A stretch of 64,000 nucleotides of DNA. Source: Candidatus Enterosoma merdigallinarum (lineage in GTDB: Bacteria > Bacillota_I > Bacilli_A > RFN20 > CAG-288). Of the stretch, positions 9,065 to 17,982 are shown one piece after another (within the stretch, counting starts at the first letter, position 1; each line of letters starts with the position of its first letter). The stretch spans positions 89,959-153,958 of the forward strand of contig DVNL01000014.1 in assembly GCA_018714385.1 (NCBI GenBank). The letters are read 5' to 3'. A model generated the notes under the pieces. That model was not told the DNA's origin. It was given only the letters and a program-made list of their open reading frames with translations, and did not search any database. A program made the position numbers and the translations under genes.

Positions 9065-10099
9065 TTAAGCAGCGAGCTTCTGGCCGAAGAGCTTGGCGAG
9101 TCTGACATACTGGCAGGTGTAGGAGTATTCATTGTCATACCAAGCGAAGACCTTGACAAGCTGGGTTCCCTCGGGAGAGGTGAAGACCTTGGTCTGGTCG
9201 CCGTTGTAGATGCCGCCTTCGGTTCTGCCGAGGATATCACGGCTGACGATCGGATCGTCGGTGTAGCCGAGGACATCCTTGAGATAGGTCTCGGAAGCTT
9301 CCTTCATGGCAGCATTGATCTCAGCGGCATCCTTGACTTCCTTCTTGAGGTGAAGGGTGACGTCGATGAGAGAGCCGTCGAGAACAGGGACACGGATGGC
9401 TCCGCCCTGCATTCTGCCCTTGAGGGAAGGAATGACGAGGTTGATGGCCTTGGCAGCACCCGTGGAGGTGGGGACGATGTTCTGGGCGGCGGCACGGCCT
9501 CTGCGGAAGTCCTTCTCCTTGATGAGGTCGAGGTTGGTCTGGTCGTTGGTGTAGGCGTGGACCGTGGTCATGAAGCCGCAGTCGATGCCGAACTTGTCCT
9601 CGACGACCTTGAGGACGGGGCCGAGGCAATTGGTGGTGCAGGAAGCACCGGAGATGATCTTCTCATCGGCAGTCAGCTTGTCGGTGTTGACGCCATAAGC
9701 ATAAGTCGGGGTGGCATCCTTGGCGGGAGCGGACATAACAAGTCCCTTGGCTCCGCTCTTGATGTGCCACTGGGCGCTTTCCTGGGTGAGGTAGTGGCCG
9801 GTGCACTCCAGGACGATATCGACTCCGAGTTCCTTCCAGGGGAAGAGGCACTCATCGGAAGGAGTCTTGATCTTGTAGACGTGAATCTTCTTTCCATCGA
9901 CGATGATGTTCTCGTCATCGTGGCTGACCTCATGGGCGAAGGTGCCATGGGCAGAATCGTACTTCAGAAGGTAGGCAAGGTTGGCGGTGGAAGAAAGATC
10001 GTTGATGGCGACAATCTCGAAATCAGGATCTCCAAAAGCTCTCCTGAAGGCGAGACGTCCGATACGGCCGAATCCGTTGATCGCAACTTTAATAGACAT
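9065..10099 (-). CDS. gapA: Glyceraldehyde-3-phosphate dehydrogenase
   Basis: Oxidises glyceraldehyde 3-phosphate with NAD. The 344-residue protein has the Rossmann start KVAINGFGRIGRLAFRR, the catalytic GASCTTNCLGPV (Cys near residue 156), STGAAKAI near 213 and a terminal AWYDNEYSYTCQ. A strong AGGAGGA ribosome site precedes the ATG at 10099, with a promoter just upstream. It is the first gene of the gapA-pgk-tpiA cluster. Confidence 0.97.
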   Translation of the reverse strand: MSIKVAINGFGRIGRLAFRRAFGDPDFEIVAINDLSSTANLAYLLKYDSAHGTFAHEVSHDDENIIVDGKKIHVYKIKTPSDECLFPWKELGVDIVLECTGHYLTQESAQWHIKSGAKGLVMSAPAKDATPTYAYGVNTDKLTADEKIISGASCTTNCLGPVLKVVEDKFGIDCGFMTTVHAYTNDQTNLDLIKEKDFRRGRAAAQNIVPTSTGAAKAINLVIPSLKGRMQGGAIRVPVLDGSLIDVTLHLKKEVKDAAEINAAMKEASETYLKDVLGYTDDPIVSRDILGRTEGGIYNGDQTKVFTSPEGTQLVKVFAWYDNEYSYTCQYVRLAKLFGQKLAA

Positions 10100-10124
10100 T
10101 CTATGTCCTCCTAGTTACGGGTGT

Positions 10125-10153
10125 ATTATATAAGGAAAAATTGTCTTTTTAAA
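10125..10153 (-). promoter_or_regulatory. Promoter of gapA
   Basis: On the minus strand there is a perfect -10 TATAAT (10125-10130) and a -35-like TTTAAA (10148-10153) with a 17-nt spacer. It sits about 25 nt before the gapA start and its strong ribosome site. The rest of the 255-bp gap to whiA is AT-rich and shows no other clear element. Confidence 0.6.
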
Positions 10154-10354
10154 GTGATTTTCTTTCTTTTTAAACAAAATAGCGTTTTCATTTCTCGTTT
10201 TGCTGATTGCCTGTTTTTTGTCTGCTTTTCTATCACGAAACGAGCACACAATGCGCAATCCCCCATCCTTTGCCTTCGCAAACAAAAAGAGATCGAGAAA
10301 ACAGAAATCCAATAAAAGACTTTCTATAAAAAGCCCCGATTCTCTTTTTACAGT

Positions 10355-11305
10355 TTACAGTTTCTCGATCTCGTCCCTCAGCCCGGTGATGATATGGACG
10401 ACTCCGGACTTTGAAATCGGCGTCCCGCGCTGGGAAAGATATTCCGCAATTTCGCGATAATTGAAATCCGCATGTTCGAGGCGGACGGTGATCACGTCCT
10501 GCGTCTTTTTGTCGAAAAGAGGGAGAGGTTTCGTTTTCAACAGCCTTTTTATTCCCTCGATGTCTTTCTTTGCCGTCGAGAGCGTCTTGCCGTAGTTTGC
10601 CGAATCGCAGATCGAAAGCCTGTTGTTGATATTGATGTCCTCTTTCATGATGCGGGCATTCTCGAAGGAGAACATGGCGCTCGTTGCCCCGATGAAAGAA
10701 AGGAAGACGGAAATCTGGTCGCTTCGCTTGAGATAAAGGACCTGCTTCTCTCTCCTCTTGATCATCTTGAAGGACATCGTCTTTTCTTCCTTGAAGGTCA
10801 AAAGCTTTCTCTTGATCGCCATGGCATCGTTCTTGCTGTTGAAGGACATCTCCAGAAAATAAGAGGTCTTGCTTGTGGTGGGGTTGTTGACGCTTCCCGA
10901 AGAAAGAAAGACACCGATGAGAAGGAAGCGAAAGTTGTTCTTCCTCAACCCCGCCTTGGGCACCATTCTCTCGATTCCATCCTTGAGAACCTCCAAATCC
11001 TCCATGATATGGTAGAGTTCCGGTGAAGACACGACGACTCTATAGGCGATGCCTCTTTTGAATCGTGTCACTTTCTCATAGGCGATGCGAGGTGAAAGCC
11101 CATAGCATTCCTTCAAGGCACGATAAAGAATCTTGGCGACGCTGGCTATTTCGGTCCGCAAATGCAAAGTCGGATTCTTTCCAATGGAAAAAGTACCTCC
11201 GTTTCTGGCAAACCCAGAAAGGATGTATTTCAACTCCTCTTTTTCGTATGAATAAGAAGCCAGCTCGTTTTTGACGCTGCGCGTGAAGTTTTCCTTCTTT
11301 TCCAT
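10355..11305 (-). CDS. whiA: DNA-binding protein WhiA
   Basis: A 316-residue WhiA: an N-terminal LAGLIDADG-like fold (about 90-215, including FLLIGVFLSSGSVNNPTTS) and a C-terminal helix-turn-helix (about 270-312, ITVRLEHADFNYREIAEYLS). WhiA proteins affect division, chromosome segregation and carbon-linked physiology in Gram-positive bacteria. The frame is open further upstream into trxB, but MEKKENFTRSVKNEL at 11305 matches the normal WhiA N-terminus. It follows trxB by 5 nt. The rapZ and yvcK genes that usually stand between trxB and whiA in Bacilli are absent here. Confidence 0.93.
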   Translation of the reverse strand: MEKKENFTRSVKNELASYSYEKEELKYILSGFARNGGTFSIGKNPTLHLRTEIASVAKILYRALKECYGLSPRIAYEKVTRFKRGIAYRVVVSSPELYHIMEDLEVLKDGIERMVPKAGLRKNNFRFLLIGVFLSSGSVNNPTTSKTSYFLEMSFNSKNDAMAIKRKLLTFKEEKTMSFKMIKRREKQVLYLKRSDQISVFLSFIGATSAMFSFENARIMKEDININNRLSICDSANYGKTLSTAKKDIEGIKRLLKTKPLPLFDKKTQDVITVRLEHADFNYREIAEYLSQRGTPISKSGVVHIITGLRDEIEKL

Positions 11306-11310
11306 CGTCT

Positions 11311-12243
11311 TTATTTGCCCTTCTTGGATTTCAGATAATCGTAATGGATCTTCGTCGCCGCCAAAGAACCGTCTCCGACGGCCATGGTGACTTGTCTCAA
11401 AGGCGTGTCTCGACAATCCCCGATCGCATAAAGGTTAGGGATAGCGGTCTTCATGCTGGAGGGGTCTGCCTTCAAAAAGCCTTGTTCGTTGGCGACGCCC
11501 GGAATTTGCAAAAATCCCGTCACCGGCATCGCTCCGATATAGACGAACATCCCCTGGACAGAGAGTTCTTTTTCCTCTCCCGTCTTTCCATTTCGGATCG
11601 TGACGGATTCCAAAGACGTGTTTCCGGAACAGGAAACGGCTTCATAAGGAGCATAGATCTTGGCATTGGGGAAGGATCGGAATTTGGAGACGACGTCTTC
11701 TTGGGCATGAAACTCCTCGTGTCTGGCGATCAAGGAAACCGAACGGCAGATAGTGCAAAGATAGTTGGCCTCTTCAAAGGCGGCATTGCCCGAGCCGATC
11801 ATGACGACATCCTTTCCTCTATAGAACGGTCCGTCGCAGATGGCGCAACGGCTGATCCCCTTTCTGTTGAAGCTTTCCTCTCCCTTGAGATGATAGGGTC
11901 TTTCCGAAAGGCCGTTTGCGAGAATGACATATTTGAACGTCCTTTCCTCCCTGCCATAGGAAAGAGTGAAGGTTCCGTCATCGTTCAGAAAGACGCTCTG
12001 GACTTCGGAGTAGATCGGTTTGATGTCGAATTGTTTCAGCTGTTCTCCAAGCTGTTCTCCAAGGATCGGGCCTTTCATCCCCAGATATCCGGGGTAATTT
12101 TCTATCTTCTCCGTGTAGTTCGTCTTTCCGCCGATCAGGTCCTTTTCAAACAAGACGGGTTCCATGCCGTACCGCTTGATGTAGATGGCCGCCGAAACAC
12201 CGGCGGGTCCGCCACCGACGATGGCGACCTCATTGTCTTTCAT
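11311..12243 (-). CDS. trxB: Thioredoxin reductase (NADPH)
   Basis: A 310-residue flavoprotein that reduces thioredoxin. It has the FAD-binding GGGPAGVSAAIYIKR at about 9-23, the redox pair CAICDG near 135, the NADPH-binding GSGNAAFEEANYL near 152 and the FAD end motif YAIGDCRDTPLRQV near 276. The start overlaps the end of the HAD gene by 14 nt. It belongs to the uvrA-to-whiA run. Confidence 0.93.
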   Translation of the reverse strand: MKDNEVAIVGGGPAGVSAAIYIKRYGMEPVLFEKDLIGGKTNYTEKIENYPGYLGMKGPILGEQLGEQLKQFDIKPIYSEVQSVFLNDDGTFTLSYGREERTFKYVILANGLSERPYHLKGEESFNRKGISRCAICDGPFYRGKDVVMIGSGNAAFEEANYLCTICRSVSLIARHEEFHAQEDVVSKFRSFPNAKIYAPYEAVSCSGNTSLESVTIRNGKTGEEKELSVQGMFVYIGAMPVTGFLQIPGVANEQGFLKADPSSMKTAIPNLYAIGDCRDTPLRQVTMAVGDGSLAATKIHYDYLKSKKGK

Positions 12244-12889
12244 GGATGAAACTCCTTTCTATGTCTTGATAGCTTCCGTATCTCTCATCGGCAAGTATGT
12301 CATCGGTCTTTTTCAGACCAAACGTGACAAGGCCGGTATTCGTCCCGGCATTCCTTCCGCATTCGATGTCGGTTTTCGAGTCCCCGATGATGAACGTCCT
12401 TTCCGGAGGAACGTCCAGGCGATCAAGAAGAATATGAACCCCGGCGGGATCAGGCTTGGGTCTCGGGCATTCATCCAGGCACAGGATGGCATCGAAGAAC
12501 TTTCTTATCCCAAAGTGTGTCAGATTGTCTTCTGCGGGCCGTCTCCTTTTGCTGGTCAAGACGGCCAAATAATATCCGGCTTCCTTCAATTCCCGGAGGA
12601 CGTCTTTTTCGCCTTCGTAGAGAGAAGAATAACGGTTGGCATTGAGAAGAGAGAAGGCCTCGAATTCCTCAAGAAGGGTCGGTAGAGGAACGTCGGGGAA
12701 ATATTTTGGAAGTATGGTTGTCAGCGGAGGTCCGGAAAAATAGACCATTTCCGTCAGCGTCGGCATCTTGACACGATACTTTTCGAAAAGATGCAGGTAA
12801 TTGAGAACGATATACAGCGCCGTATCTAACAGCGTGCCATCCAAATCAAAGATGAGCAGGTCGACATCACTTCTCTTTGTCTTCGTCAT
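12230..12889 (-). CDS. HAD-family phosphatase (PpaX/Gph-like)
   Basis: A 219-residue haloacid-dehalogenase hydrolase with motif I DLDGTLLDT at about 15-23, motif II VLTSKRR near 112, a lysine in RPKPDPAG near 143 and motif IV IIGDSKTDIECGRNAG near 170, plus a helical cap. Its position between lgt and trxB is that of pyrophosphatase PpaX in Bacillus, which degrades the pyrophosphate made when HprK/P dephosphorylates HPr. That role is plausible but inferred from synteny. It overlaps lgt by 23 nt and trxB by 14 nt. Confidence 0.8.
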   Translation of the reverse strand: MTKTKRSDVDLLIFDLDGTLLDTALYIVLNYLHLFEKYRVKMPTLTEMVYFSGPPLTTILPKYFPDVPLPTLLEEFEAFSLLNANRYSSLYEGEKDVLRELKEAGYYLAVLTSKRRRPAEDNLTHFGIRKFFDAILCLDECPRPKPDPAGVHILLDRLDVPPERTFIIGDSKTDIECGRNAGTNTGLVTFGLKKTDDILADERYGSYQDIERSFIHERQ

Positions 12890-13892
12890 CGCGATGCGTC
12901 AACTCCCGGATTTTATCCATATCCAAAGACGATTCTGTTTCGTCTTTCGTCACGAGAGGCTCCTCTCCCACCCCGGCCCGTTTCTTCACATATCGCAAGG
13001 CGGCGTTGAGATACGGGATATTGTCAAACACATGCCTGGAATCCAAGTGGCGGAGAAGGTGATTGAAAAAGATACAGACAAGGCCGATCACGATGAAGGC
13101 GATCGCCATCCATTGAGAATGGGGGTCGCTTTTCCCTCCCATGATGAAGTGCGGGTTTCGCAAAGGCTCCAAAATAAAGCGGATAATGCCGTAGGAAACA
13201 AAGTAGGCGAATGTCGAGTCGCCATGTTTATAATGCTTTCCTTCGATGGTCTCCAATCCATGTGTCATCAAAAAATAGAAGGCGATGTTGATCACTCCCT
13301 CGACAAGAAAGAGCGGACTGGCGATCGCCCCTTCCGGGATGATGACCCCGGAATTGCCCGTTCCGACCATCGGCAGACTTCCGTTGGTCATGTTGTTTGT
13401 GATAAAACCCGGAAGAAAGCTCCAAGCCTCCAAAGAGACGGCGTGGCCGAAGACTTCTTGATTGAAGAAATTTCCCCATCGTCCTATCGCCTGGGCGACG
13501 ATGATGGTAGGCACGGCAAAGTCTGTGCATTGCAAGATCGGTGTCCCCTTCCTTCGGAAAAAAACGACCAAGACACCGGCAAGGACGCCAGCAATCGCCC
13601 CGCCTTGAATGGCAAGACCGCCATTCCAGATCTCAAAGACGTGATAGAAGGGTCGACCTGCAAATTCCTCCGACCACGTGGCGATGACATACCAGATCCT
13701 GGCGCCGATGATGCCACAGGGAAAGGCGACGAAAAAGATCGTCAGGAAAAAGGACCAGTCGAACCCCTTTTTGTGGGCTCGATAGCTTGAAAGGAGGAGA
13801 GCGACGCACGCACCGAAAAGAATGCAGATGGCATAGAAGCGAATTATCGGTTGTTCCGCCGGTATTCCTTGCCAATAAGCCAAGATGTCCAT
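12867..13892 (-). CDS. lgt: Prolipoprotein diacylglyceryl transferase, with C-terminal extension
   Basis: Transfers diacylglycerol from phosphatidylglycerol to the lipobox cysteine of prolipoproteins in the membrane. About seven hydrophobic segments are visible, with the Lgt signatures GGLAIQGGAIAG and AIGRWGNFFNQEVFG. At 341 residues it is longer than the usual 270-300; the extra part is a charged cytoplasmic tail of about 55 residues after the last membrane segment. GGAG lies 7 nt before the ATG at 13892. An in-frame ATG at 13898 makes a 4-nt overlap with the hprK stop but would be only 1 nt from the ribosome site. Confidence 0.92.
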   Translation of the reverse strand: MDILAYWQGIPAEQPIIRFYAICILFGACVALLLSSYRAHKKGFDWSFFLTIFFVAFPCGIIGARIWYVIATWSEEFAGRPFYHVFEIWNGGLAIQGGAIAGVLAGVLVVFFRRKGTPILQCTDFAVPTIIVAQAIGRWGNFFNQEVFGHAVSLEAWSFLPGFITNNMTNGSLPMVGTGNSGVIIPEGAIASPLFLVEGVINIAFYFLMTHGLETIEGKHYKHGDSTFAYFVSYGIIRFILEPLRNPHFIMGGKSDPHSQWMAIAFIVIGLVCIFFNHLLRHLDSRHVFDNIPYLNAALRYVKKRAGVGEEPLVTKDETESSLDMDKIRELTHRDDEDKEK

Positions 13893-13894
13893 TT

Positions 13895-14983
13895 TCATTC
13901 TCCTTTTTTAGGATGTTCTGCACCGACAAGATGGACTTTTCCAAGATCCGATTCCGGATTGATGTTCCCAATTTGAACACTTGGAACATCCGGTTCCGGA
14001 TTCATGCTCACGACCGGTTCCTTATCTTGTCCGTGGAAGACCATCATTTCGGCCTCGCGCCTTTCAAGTCGTTTCTTTTCTTGGAGTTCGGTCAGCCTTC
14101 TTTGAAATTCATAGCCGGTATCATAACCATAATCCTTGAGCTTGAAATTCGTGACAGCGGCCTCGATGATGTCCGACATTGAGCGAGCGGCTGAAACGGG
14201 GAGTTTGACCATCGGAACGAATTCGCCAAGGATTTCATAGCGATCCGTCTTCATGCCGACCCTTTCCAGAGGTTCCCTCTTATCAAAGGAAACCAGATTG
14301 ACGACAAAAGATATCTTTTCACTCTTCGAAAGGGAATTGATGCCGAACATCCTCGTGACATCAATGATGCCGATGCCTCGGACCTCCATCATCCCATAGA
14401 TAGACTCTGGGCAAGTTCCGATCAACTTGCCGCGGACATCGCGGATATCGACTCGGTCATCCGCGATGAGGCGATGCCCCTTCTTGATGAGATCGAGAGA
14501 AATTTCTGATTTTCCGATGCCCGACTCGCCGAGGATGAGAACGCCGATGCCGTATATTTCCATCAGACAGGCATGGACGGCCGTCTTCGGCGCCAAAGCC
14601 TCCGCGAGATAGATATACATGTCGGACGAAAGCCTAGAGGTATCCGCATCCGAAGAAAAGATCGGGCAATTCGTCTCCTTGGCGGCACGCATGATGGGCT
14701 CGGGACAGCTGTCCCCGTGCGTGATGATGACGGCCGGACATTCTTTGGAACATATCTTCAGAGCGTTGAGATAGACGAAATTGGGATCGGAATCCTTGAT
14801 AAGGGCTGTCTCCTTGTGGCCGATGAGCATGATCCTGTCTTTTTCATGGAACTGGAAAATTCCGAGAAGCTCGACGCCAGGACGATCAAGCTCGGCAACG
14901 GTAATACGGCGTTTGAGGCTCTCCAGGTCTCCGTTGAGAAGCTTGAGACCGAAATGGTTCGCCAATTCAAGACTAGTGAGCAT
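13895..14983 (-). CDS. hprK: HPr(Ser) kinase/phosphorylase, with C-terminal extension
   Basis: Bifunctional enzyme that phosphorylates or dephosphorylates Ser46 of HPr and so governs carbon catabolite repression in Gram-positive bacteria. It has the P-loop GESGIGKSEISLDLIKKGH near 154, LIADDRVDI following it and the signature MEVRGIGIIDVTRMFG near 205. The start at 14983 has AGGTGAT 5 nt upstream. The total is 362 residues against about 310 normally: the last 60 are a charged, proline-rich tail with a small repeat (NPEPDVPSV / NPESDLGKV). It precedes lgt and the PpaX-like gene, as in Bacillus. Confidence 0.94.
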   Translation of the reverse strand: MLTSLELANHFGLKLLNGDLESLKRRITVAELDRPGVELLGIFQFHEKDRIMLIGHKETALIKDSDPNFVYLNALKICSKECPAVIITHGDSCPEPIMRAAKETNCPIFSSDADTSRLSSDMYIYLAEALAPKTAVHACLMEIYGIGVLILGESGIGKSEISLDLIKKGHRLIADDRVDIRDVRGKLIGTCPESIYGMMEVRGIGIIDVTRMFGINSLSKSEKISFVVNLVSFDKREPLERVGMKTDRYEILGEFVPMVKLPVSAARSMSDIIEAAVTNFKLKDYGYDTGYEFQRRLTELQEKKRLERREAEMMVFHGQDKEPVVSMNPEPDVPSVQIGNINPESDLGKVHLVGAEHPKKGE

Positions 14984-15059
14984 AATATCACCTCTGATAT
15001 ACAAGCCTATTATATCCAAAAGGCTCTTTTTTTCCTCTCCCGCATGAAACGGGCTTTCC

Positions 15060-17900
15060 TTAACGTCGATACTTACCTTTCTCCAGCTCCCGCTTCAGAT
15101 AGTGTCCGGTATAGCTTTCGGAACAAGAGACGATTTCTTCGGGACGCCCTTCGAAGACAAGATTTCCTCCTTTGTCTCCGCCCTCCGGACCGAGATCGAT
15201 GATCCAATCCGCACATTTGATGACGTCGAGATTGTGTTCGATGACGACGACCGTGTTTCCGGAATCGACAAGGCGATCCAAAACGACGATCAGCTTGCTG
15301 ATGTCATAGGGATGAAGTCCCGTCGTCGGCTCATCGAGGATGTAGAGCGTCCTTCCATCGGATACCTTTTCCAGTTCAAAGGCAAGTTTCACCCTTTGTG
15401 CCTCGCCGCCAGAAATGGTGGTGGAGGATTGTCCGAGTTTCATATAGCCGAGCCCGACATCGACGAGAGTCTGGAGTTTTCGGCGAATCTGGGGGATGGC
15501 CTTGAAAAACTCCAAAGCTTCTTCTGCCGTCATGTCAAGGACGTCCGCGATATTCTTCCCCTTGTAGCGGATCTGAAGAACGTCGTCCGTGTATCTCTTG
15601 CCCCCGCAGACATCGCAAGTGACATAGACGTCGGGAAGAAAGTTCATGGAAATCCTTTTCACGCCGGCGCCTTGGCAGGCTTCGCATCGTCCGCCGGGAA
15701 CATTGAAAGAGAACATCGACTTGCCCATGCCACGGATCTTGGCTTCGGGAGTCGAAGCGAAGACATCCCGAATATCGTCGAATACCTTGATGTATGTCGC
15801 AGGATTGCTTCTCGGTGTCCGCCCGATCGGTTCCTGCGAGACGTTGATGACTTTGGAAAGAAGCTTGACATTGTCGATGCCATCGCATTCCCCGGGGTTC
15901 GTCTCTTTGAACCCGAGAGCGGAACGGACATTGCGATAGAGGACTTCATCGATAAGGGAGGATTTTCCCGATCCGGACACGCCCGTGACAACGGTGAACG
16001 TCCCAAGAGGTATATCGACATCGACATCCTTCAGGTTATGGCATCTCGCCTTGCGAATCTTCAGGGATCGGACAAAAGACCTTCTTCTCGTCGGAGCGGC
16101 AATCAATCTTCGTCCTGAGAGATAGTCTCCGGTCAAGGAATCCCGGCATGCGACAAGTCCCTTTGGATCACCGGAGTAGACGATCGATCCGCCATGCTCG
16201 CCGGCACCTTTTCCAATATCGACGACATAATCGGCGGCAAGGATCGTGTCTTCGTCATGTTCGACGACGACAAGGGAATTCCCCAGGTCGCGCATCTCTT
16301 TGAGCGTTGCGATAAGGCGGTCGTTGTCCCTTTGATGAAGACCGATGGAAGGCTCGTCGAGAACATAGAGGACCCCGGTCAGCCTCGATCCGATCTGTGT
16401 CGCAAGACGGATGCGCTGGCTCTCTCCGCCGGAAAGCGTCGAAGCCGTTCTTGAAAGTGTGAGATAATCCAACCCGACATCGATTAAAAACTTGAGCCTG
16501 TTCTTAATTTCGTTGATGATCATAGTGGCAATCGTCTTCTGCATATCCGTCAAAACCAAGTCATCAAAGAAATGATAGATTTTTTCAAGACTCAAGGAGC
16601 ACAACTCAAAGATGTTCATCCCACCAACCTTGACGGAAAGGACTGTCTTCGACAGCCTTGCCCCGTGGCAGGTCGGGCATTCCTTTTCAGACATGAAGGA
16701 GCCGTAGTATTCCTTCATGAATTCGCTTTTTGTCGTCAGATAGAGCCTATCTATCCTCGCCTTGAGACCTTCCGTGACCGTCTTTTTGATCATGGATCCG
16801 TTTTGAGACATATAGGTGTAATTCACCGGTTCCGGCGGTCCGTAGATGATGATGTTTCTTTGTCTCTCGGAAAGTTTGTTGAACGGCGTCTTCGTGGAAA
16901 TCTTATATTTGTCCAAAACGGCATAGAAGTCGTTCCATTCGATCGTCTCGTGATTTCTCTTCGGCAGGCATCCGATCGCCCCCTCTTCGATGGAAAGACT
17001 CGGATCCGTGATCAAAAGATTGGGATCCGCCTCGATTTTGACTCCGAGGCCGTTGCAATCGGGGCAGCAGCCCAAGGGGTTGTTGAAAGAGAACAGCCTC
17101 GGTTCCAAAGGCGGCACCGAAAACCCGCAGACGGGGCAGGACTGATGTTCCGAATAGAGCTTCTCCTTGCCATCGACATCGATCAAGACAAAGCCGTTTG
17201 CAAAATCGAGGGCCGTTCTCAAGGAATCGAAAAGACGGCTTTCGTTCGCTTTGTTCAGCAAAAGCCGGTCGATGGCGAATGAAATCGTATGTTTGTTGTT
17301 CTTTTCCAGAAGAGGCAAATCCTCATATCGCGTCAAGTTTCCGCCGTCTATCTTCGCCCGCGTGAAACCGGCATCGAAAAACTTACGCATGGTCTGAAGG
17401 TGCGTTCCCTTTTCGTTCTGGACGACCGGGGCATAGACGGTGACTTTGCTGCCGTCGGGATTCTTTCTGATGGCATTGAAAATCTGTTGCAGGGAAGAGG
17501 CCTGGATGGGAAGACCGTGCTCCGGGCAATAGGCGACGCCGATCCTGGCGTAGAGAAGCCTCAAATAATCATATATCTCCGTCACGGTTCCGACCGTGGA
17601 ACGCGGATTGTGCGACGTCGTCTTCTGATCGATGGAGATGGCCGGAGAAAGGCCGTCGATGGAATCGACGTCCGGCTTCGAAAAATCGCCGAGAAATTGT
17701 CTGGCATAGCTCGAGAGAGACTCCACATAGCGTCTTTGCCCCTCGGCAAAGATCGTATCGAAGGCCAACGTGGATTTTCCGGATCCCGACACACCCGAAA
17801 AGACGACAAGGGCGTTTTTTGGTATTTGGACATCGACATCCTTGAGGTTGTTTTCCCTCGCTCCTTTGACGACGATATAGTCTCTATAATTATCTGTCAT
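15060..17900 (-). CDS. uvrA: Excinuclease ABC subunit A
   Basis: Damage-recognition ATPase of nucleotide excision repair. The 946-residue protein has two ABC modules: P-loops GVSGSGKSTLAFDTIF (about 34) and GVSGSGKSSLIDEVLY (about 640), signatures TLSGGESQRIRLA (about 490) and TISGGEAQRVKLA (about 830). It also has zinc cysteines in CPVCG...CCPDCNG, CPTCHG and CEACQG...CDVCGG. Length is standard. No uvrB is adjacent. It is the first gene of the uvrA-hprK-lgt-HAD-trxB-whiA run, with a 76-nt gap to hprK. Confidence 0.97.
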   Translation of the reverse strand: MTDNYRDYIVVKGARENNLKDVDVQIPKNALVVFSGVSGSGKSTLAFDTIFAEGQRRYVESLSSYARQFLGDFSKPDVDSIDGLSPAISIDQKTTSHNPRSTVGTVTEIYDYLRLLYARIGVAYCPEHGLPIQASSLQQIFNAIRKNPDGSKVTVYAPVVQNEKGTHLQTMRKFFDAGFTRAKIDGGNLTRYEDLPLLEKNNKHTISFAIDRLLLNKANESRLFDSLRTALDFANGFVLIDVDGKEKLYSEHQSCPVCGFSVPPLEPRLFSFNNPLGCCPDCNGLGVKIEADPNLLITDPSLSIEEGAIGCLPKRNHETIEWNDFYAVLDKYKISTKTPFNKLSERQRNIIIYGPPEPVNYTYMSQNGSMIKKTVTEGLKARIDRLYLTTKSEFMKEYYGSFMSEKECPTCHGARLSKTVLSVKVGGMNIFELCSLSLEKIYHFFDDLVLTDMQKTIATMIINEIKNRLKFLIDVGLDYLTLSRTASTLSGGESQRIRLATQIGSRLTGVLYVLDEPSIGLHQRDNDRLIATLKEMRDLGNSLVVVEHDEDTILAADYVVDIGKGAGEHGGSIVYSGDPKGLVACRDSLTGDYLSGRRLIAAPTRRRSFVRSLKIRKARCHNLKDVDVDIPLGTFTVVTGVSGSGKSSLIDEVLYRNVRSALGFKETNPGECDGIDNVKLLSKVINVSQEPIGRTPRSNPATYIKVFDDIRDVFASTPEAKIRGMGKSMFSFNVPGGRCEACQGAGVKRISMNFLPDVYVTCDVCGGKRYTDDVLQIRYKGKNIADVLDMTAEEALEFFKAIPQIRRKLQTLVDVGLGYMKLGQSSTTISGGEAQRVKLAFELEKVSDGRTLYILDEPTTGLHPYDISKLIVVLDRLVDSGNTVVVIEHNLDVIKCADWIIDLGPEGGDKGGNLVFEGRPEEIVSCSESYTGHYLKRELEKGKYRR

Positions 17901-17923
17901 TGGCTAAAGTACTCCGAACCTTA

Positions 17924-17929
17924 ATTATA
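17924..17929 (-). promoter_or_regulatory. -10 element upstream of uvrA
   Basis: A perfect TATAAT on the minus strand, 24 nt before the uvrA ATG, with a GGAG ribosome site between. No convincing -35 or LexA-type SOS box is seen. Confidence 0.5.
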
Positions 17930-17982
17930 AGGCAAGGGACCTTCAAATCACGCCGAAAACTTTCGTGTCGCCGTCTTCCGCC

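Noticed and set aside
17901-17982. SOS (LexA) box upstream of uvrA
   Set aside because: No CGAAC-N4-GTTCG palindrome is present.
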